Under the pieces are notes generated by a model, which worked only from the letters and a program-made list of their open reading frames with translations, did not search any database and was not told where the DNA came from. A stretch of 64,000 nt of DNA from assembly GCA_032433595.1 (NCBI GenBank), contig JASWJB010000020.1, positions 203,773 to 267,772 of the forward strand, in the 5' to 3' direction. This document shows positions 59,877 to 64,000 of the stretch, piece by piece; positions within the stretch are counted from its first letter, which is position 1, and the number at the start of each line of letters is the position of its first letter. Position numbers and translations under genes: made by a program. This DNA is from Conoideocrella luteorostrata. Lineage: Eukaryota; Ascomycota; Sordariomycetes; Hypocreales; Clavicipitaceae.

Positions 59877-60222
59877 ATACGTTGTGCTATTGTACTCCAT
59901 ACTTGATCCAGCCAGCAGCACCTACCAACTGCTGCACGTGCATTTGCCTGCTACGCAAAGTCTCGGGTGACTCATCCGCCATCCATTAGTTCCTCAGTAA
60001 ACTCAGCCGAATCCGCAGGGACACTACATTTATGGCAGGCTTACTCTCACGCGGGAAAGGATTTAATCCATTCATTCATATAGAAGCTCTTGAAGTGTAT
60101 GAAACATGTACAACTGAGCTTGTGACTATGCCGGATTTACTGTATAGCATTAAAAAAAAGGATATTTTATTCTTAAAAAAAATCTTTTTATAACTTCTTT
60201 TATCTGTCTTTTTCCCGCCTTT

Positions 60223-61077
60223 TTAAAGAACTGCCTGGTTCTGAGCCAATTGCCACTGGTCCTTGCCATGCTGGATGACTACGCCATCTCGGCTCAGCTT
60301 ATCAAGTATCTGTGTAACGCCTCGGCAAGCTGCAGGGTGAAGCTCAGGAGCAACATCGCAATATATAATTCCAACTATATCCACAGCAGACCATACATCA
60401 TGGTTGACATGTGGGCTGCTAGCAGTCTTCATTGTCTGCAAGACTTGGTCTACTCTTTGTTGTCGATGCTCGATATATTCGGTTATTTTACCTGGCCCAT
60501 CTTCAAGAACAGGACCATGACCAGGGTATGCCCTGCCAGAAAAGAGCCGCCACATTTTTTCAAGACTCTGAAGATATTCCGACATATCCTCAAAGACGGC
60601 AGTTCCGTGTCCAAGAACATTGTCACCCGTGAACATAGCATCTTCTTCTGCCAGTACGAAGACCATATGATCTTGAGTATGACCCGGGGCGAAGGTGGCC
60701 GTCAATGTGACCCCATCAATCTTGAACTTTTGTCCATCTGTAATTGCACCTTGTCCTGTCTCCGGATCACACTTGTAGACGGTTGCTCCGGGAGCTGCTG
60801 AGAGGAGGTCGGCAATGCCGCCCGTGTGATCATGGTGCCAGTGTGAGATTAGTACAGTTTCCACAGTTGCCTTCTCCTCCGTCAATGTTTTTTTTAGTGA
60901 TGAAATCCAAGCCGGTCGTCCTTCCCCTGTATCAATAAGAATACGGCGATCACCCGAGCCTAGCAGATAGGTGTTTGTTCCCTGAAGAGTGAATTTACCC
61001 GGGTTGCCTCCGAGAATTCGAATGCAGAGTGGGCTAAGCCGTTGAACAGCAGGGAGGGCATTACTATTGGTGTTCAT
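60223..61077 (-). CDS. LACTB2-like metallo-beta-lactamase-fold hydrolase
   Basis: A single exon of 284 aa from the ATG at 61077 (human LACTB2 is 288). GNPGKFTLQGTNTYLLGSGD, then DTGEGRPAW, the metal motif SHWHHDHTGG, the loop APGHTQDHMVFVLAEEDAMF followed by TGDNVLGHGTA, and YPGHGPV complete the HxHxDH..H..D..H set expected for two zinc ions. Human LACTB2 is a mitochondrial endoribonuclease. In filamentous fungi the same fold includes thioesterases that release products of aromatic polyketide synthases, but no synthase lies in this window. The frame is open up to 61191 without family sequence, so 61077 is the start. Enzymatic role is unsure. Confidence 0.85.
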   Translation of the reverse strand: MNTNSNALPAVQRLSPLCIRILGGNPGKFTLQGTNTYLLGSGDRRILIDTGEGRPAWISSLKKTLTEEKATVETVLISHWHHDHTGGIADLLSAAPGATVYKCDPETGQGAITDGQKFKIDGVTLTATFAPGHTQDHMVFVLAEEDAMFTGDNVLGHGTAVFEDMSEYLQSLEKMWRLFSGRAYPGHGPVLEDGPGKITEYIEHRQQRVDQVLQTMKTASSPHVNHDVWSAVDIVGIIYCDVAPELHPAACRGVTQILDKLSRDGVVIQHGKDQWQLAQNQAVL

Positions 61078-61892
61078 GATTTTTAGCAGACCTCGGACTG
61101 CCAGGGGACCCATACAGAGTCGCAATTGGCCACGACTGACGGATGGATACTCCGTACTAATTGGAGAATTGACGAGAGCGAAGGAAAACAAAATCAGCCA
61201 TTCAGTAGATGCTATCTTACGCTGTGAGGTGAATCGTAAGCATTTTTCCTTGGCCTTCGGTAGTCAAAGGAGGCGAAATAGCCTGGAAAGCTGACTATGA
61301 TGGTGCGCCGCTTTGGCCACATCCCCATTGTGGGTGAGTGGGTGGGGTATGTTCTACCTCGGTTCTAGTCAAGCGGATCAAACATTGCCAAGAGAAAACA
61401 AGTCCTCGTCAACTTCTGCCCAACTTATCTACCCTCCATCCATAAATATCAAATTCAGACAATGTCATTTATAGTACTCAAAATTACTTACAGACCGTCA
61501 CAGGCCCATGTAAAAGGGCTAGTTTAAAAAAAAATCAACCAGGTTGGATATCAGATGCTGCATTACGGAGTACTTGGCTCTCAATCGGATCGGAAACCTG
61601 ACTGTGTTTTATGGCGAGAAGACCTAATCGCACTGGCATATATATCACAGTGCAGTCACGGCAGCAACGAAGAAACACTCTCTGGCCGAGAAGCAACCTC
61701 GCATTACTTGGTATGTTACACCTGATTTCGATTCCGTCCAGATTAGAGAACTACTAAGGAACAGTGGAGAACGCGCCCAAGTGTTGATCGATTTGAAGTC
61801 AAAATTATTAGATACGCGGCCATCAACTGGCGTAGGTCAACCGATTCGGCTCCTCCGGATTAATTCTAGTGGACAGGGCCGTAAACGAACAA
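61078..61892. promoter_or_regulatory. Divergent spacer, metallo-beta-lactamase / mitochondrial carrier
   Basis: 815 bp between outward-reading starts. TACGGAGTA copies at 61148-61156 and 61564-61572. A leading exon of the carrier might lie here, but none is supported. Confidence 0.5.
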
Positions 61893-62813
61893 ATGTCAGC
61901 GGAATTTTGGGCTGGTTACCTCAGCGGTGCAGTAGGTATCCTTGTTGGCAATCCGCTCGATGTCTTGAAAGTCCGACTACAGGCAGGAGATGCGTTCACC
62001 AGCGGCTTAAAGTTCCAAGGGACTGCGGCTCTTATAACCGGAACGGCTGCTCCTGTTCTTGGCTATGGTGCTTTAAATGCTCTTCTCTTCGTATCATACA
62101 ATCACTCGGAGTCTTCAATTCGAAAAGTACTCGCTTCGGATACAAGCCTGTTCGCAACTTGGGTTGGAGGAGCAGTCGGTGGACTTGCTACGTGGGTAAT
62201 AAGTGCGCCTACCGAGATTGTCAAGTGTCGTGCCCAGATGTCAGCGTCTAAAGAATCCAGTTGGCGCATTGCACGACGTATCTGGCAGGCAGAGGGCATT
62301 CGTGGATTTTACTTCGGCGGCATGGTCACGGCCCTCAGAGACAGTGTAGGCTACGGTTTCTACTTTTGGTCCTACGAGTTTGCCAGTAGGCATTGGCCAG
62401 CATCCACCGCACAACGGGAAGATTCTTCTCTACTTCATGAAGCTCCGAAAATCTTGCTATGTGGTGGTCTTGCAGGTGTTATCACTTGGGCTAGTGTATT
62501 TCCACTTGACACGGTGAAGACTCGAGTCCAGACTCAGCGAATAAACTTCCAGCCAGAGACTGACCCAATAATACCGGAGTCCGTTGGAGGAAATTCTCGG
62601 GTATCCAGGCGGCTTGGCTCTCTGGAGACTGCGCAGGCTATGTTCAGAGAAGCCGGACCAAAACTCTTTTTTCGCGGTTTAACTGTATGTAGCATTCGCG
62701 CCTTCATTGTCAATGCAGTGCAATGGGCAGTTTATGAATGGGTCATGATGGAGTTATGTCCTGTCAATAGGAAAAAAGGCCCGTTGCAACCAGACACAGC
62801 AAATCAACCGTAA
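61893..62813 (+). CDS. Mitochondrial carrier family protein
   Basis: A single exon of 306 aa from the ATG at 61893; the frame is open earlier (from 61869) but only with a GTG. Three carrier repeats carry the signatures GNPLDVLKVRLQ, SAPTEIVKCRAQ and VFPLDTVKTRVQ, with six hydrophobic spans. FWAGYLSGAVGILVGNPLDV and YFGGMVTALRDSVGYGFYFW resemble SLC25A45/47/48 and amino-acid/carnitine-like carriers, but substrate cannot be read with confidence. The second signature has a Glu in place of Asp (APTEIVK), which the family tolerates. It sits in the inner mitochondrial membrane. No upstream exon is required. Confidence 0.88.
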   Translation: MSAEFWAGYLSGAVGILVGNPLDVLKVRLQAGDAFTSGLKFQGTAALITGTAAPVLGYGALNALLFVSYNHSESSIRKVLASDTSLFATWVGGAVGGLATWVISAPTEIVKCRAQMSASKESSWRIARRIWQAEGIRGFYFGGMVTALRDSVGYGFYFWSYEFASRHWPASTAQREDSSLLHEAPKILLCGGLAGVITWASVFPLDTVKTRVQTQRINFQPETDPIIPESVGGNSRVSRRLGSLETAQAMFREAGPKLFFRGLTVCSIRAFIVNAVQWAVYEWVMMELCPVNRKKGPLQPDTANQP

Positions 62814-63377
62814 AATATCGAAATATTTATCACCGACAGGATTGATACCCTTCCCCCCTTCTGTCGCCTACTGCGCCTCAGCGCCACTCAGTAGAGTGCT
62901 CTGGAAAGTCCCAGCATTTAAGTTTAAATATGTATTGGAGTGCTGGCAGCAGCGGTACATCGAGGTCTTTGGAACCCAGAAATAGGCAATCCATTTCAAA
63001 CTCAAGATATCAATTATTAAGTGACTTTATCTTATGTATTAAACGTGCTTTCAATTAGCGACTAGGCTGGGCCGCCTCAAACATACGAATTATTCTTTAC
63101 TAACAAGCCTCGCCGGGTTCCAACCCCAATGTTGCTCAGCTGTGGAGGTGAGAATAAGTTAAATGCGGATTGTGACGGTGCATTTCGATCCGTACAGTAA
63201 CACATTTGTCCAAAAATAGAAGTTAATTGCAAGAATGGCTTGAAATGGTATTAAATAAAGGTACATAATGACGGCATAATACGTCGTTCATTTCAAATTT
63301 CAATACGTTTCTGTCTTTGATTAGAGATGCACTCGTGGCTGGTCCAATAATCCTCATATAACATCTACAAGTGACGC
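62814..63377. other. Convergent spacer, carrier / polyglutamine gene
   Basis: 564 bp of 3' flanks. Nothing recognised. Confidence 0.5.
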
Positions 63378-64000
63378 TCATTCTTTACCGGTGCATCTAC
63401 TCCAGCCAACCAGTCCAGCCGTTTGCTGCCATTCGACAGCAGGATCGTCAAATTTCTGGAACCATTTGTTCATAGCATCCGTTGCTGCCGAAGCAACGAT
63501 GTCTACTGTGCCACCAGCATGCTGGGTGGAGGCTTTTGAACGTTCAGAGATACCGTGTTGCAAATCATCGCGCTTTTTTCTTTTCTTCTCGCGATCAGCC
63601 AGCCAACCCTCACGTCCCGCTAGGTATCTAGCACTGTGCCCTACTCCCGCGGTTTGGGGCGAAAACTGTTTACACGGCCGATCTAGGGGCGGTGCTGAGA
63701 AAAATAAGACTCGATCACCACTGTCATGTTGAAATCTTTGCCGAATCTGTTGATGAAGAGCATCATTTATATTATCCGGAAGCGTATAGACCTCCGGTGG
63801 TCGAGGGGGGTTGTACATATTTGTGGGAGTACTACTGCTACCCGACTGTGCATTGAATTGGGATCGCCCATGCGCATGTTGGTTGTAATGCGCAGGAATT
63901 GCGTTCGTCGCAGGCTGGTGATGGGTAAAAGAAGCCACTGGTTGAGAGTACGTGGACACAAAATTCTGCGCAAAACTTGCTTGCTGCTGCTGCTGCTGCT
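63378..64000 (-). CDS. Unidentified polyglutamine protein, C-terminal part (5' partial)
   Basis: Read leftward from the right edge; the frame is open from the last base to the stop at 63378 and starts outside the window. Visible are about 207 aa: a polyglutamine run encoded by CAG (63981-64000), a Gln/His/Ser-rich low-complexity part, then a conserved-looking block (PEVYTLPDNINDALHQQIRQ, RFQHDSGDRVLFFSAPPLD) and a basic helix (REGWLADREKKRKKRDDL), ending WFQKFDDPAVEWQQTAGLVG. I do not recognise the family. A nuclear, possibly chromatin-related factor would fit the composition, but this is a guess from composition alone. Confidence 0.65.
   Translation of the reverse strand, partial: QQQQQQASFAQNFVSTYSQPVASFTHHQPATNAIPAHYNQHAHGRSQFNAQSGSSSTPTNMYNPPRPPEVYTLPDNINDALHQQIRQRFQHDSGDRVLFFSAPPLDRPCKQFSPQTAGVGHSARYLAGREGWLADREKKRKKRDDLQHGISERSKASTQHAGGTVDIVASAATDAMNKWFQKFDDPAVEWQQTAGLVGWSRCTGKE
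63983..64000. repeat. (GCT)6 / CAG repeat at the window edge
   Basis: Six perfect triplets reaching the last base, coding Gln on the minus strand; total length unknown. Confidence 0.9.

Larger units (their letters stand above)
58569..60222. other. Upstream of YTP1 and 3' flank of the metallo-beta-lactamase gene
   Basis: 1.65 kb. Both neighbours read leftward, so the left part is the YTP1 leader/promoter and the right part is the 3' flank of the next gene. It has a poly-T/poly-C/poly-T tract at 58716-58756, a tandem TACGGAG element at 59861, and mirrored short frames at 59095-59371 without conserved content. Confidence 0.5.

Noticed and set aside
1..64000. Secondary-metabolite cluster, defence island or mobile element
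   Set aside because: Neighbouring genes are conserved housekeeping functions with mixed orientation; no synthase, transposase, recombinase, toxin or CRISPR array was found.

Overview
The window is nuclear DNA from a filamentous ascomycete (Pezizomycotina), most likely a eurotiomycete. The evidence is compact genes with many short introns (about 43-125 nt, GT..AG, CTAAC/CTAAT-like branch sites), typical filamentous-fungal versions of widely conserved proteins, AT-richer spacers, and a recurrent TACGGAGTA motif scattered through the spacers. I found no bacterial operons, phage, CRISPR, rRNA or tRNA genes. The exon models were built by hand from splice sites, conserved protein sequence and reading-frame arithmetic. 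Every complete model sums to a whole number of codons.

Layout, left to right: SGD1 3' end (+), dihydrolipoamide dehydrogenase LPD1 (+), a cytochrome b5-fused sphingolipid desaturase (+), VAC14 (+), a HAUS1-like augmin subunit (-), an ER-type TPR/J-protein (+), mitoferrin MRS3/4 (-), ATG9 (-), COG6 (+), a SAP1-type AAA ATPase (+), mitochondrial ribosomal protein uS17m (-), EMG1/NEP1 (+), a VOC-domain membrane protein with a repeat-bearing tail (+), cystathionine gamma-synthase (+), a 2.7 kb gene-poor AT-rich gap with a 73 bp-arm inverted repeat, BUD20 (-), rhomboid protease RBD2 (+), GPI-transamidase subunit GAA1 (+), proteasome RPN9 (-), complex I 40-kDa subunit (+), EFM5 methyltransferase (+), UBP8 (-), RAD54 (+), a short RSA3-like gene (+), YTP1 (-), a LACTB2-like metallo-beta-lactamase (-), a mitochondrial carrier (+), and an unidentified polyglutamine protein running off the right edge (-).

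These are mainly housekeeping genes, not a biosynthetic or mobile cluster. Themes include mitochondria (LPD1, mitoferrin, uS17m, complex I, a carrier), membrane traffic (VAC14, ATG9, COG6, GAA1, RBD2) and ribosome biogenesis (SGD1, EMG1, BUD20, RSA3). Five head-to-head pairs may share promoters: HAUS1/J-protein, ATG9/COG6, uS17m/EMG1, BUD20/RBD2 and RPN9/complex I; UBP8/RAD54 is a sixth with a longer spacer. I see no clear undescribed multigene system. The less ordinary items are the VOC-membrane protein with its repeated PLP-x-S tail, the transition-diverged inverted repeat, the dispersed TACGGAG element, a 14-nt microexon, and two places where splicing could change the protein without a frameshift.
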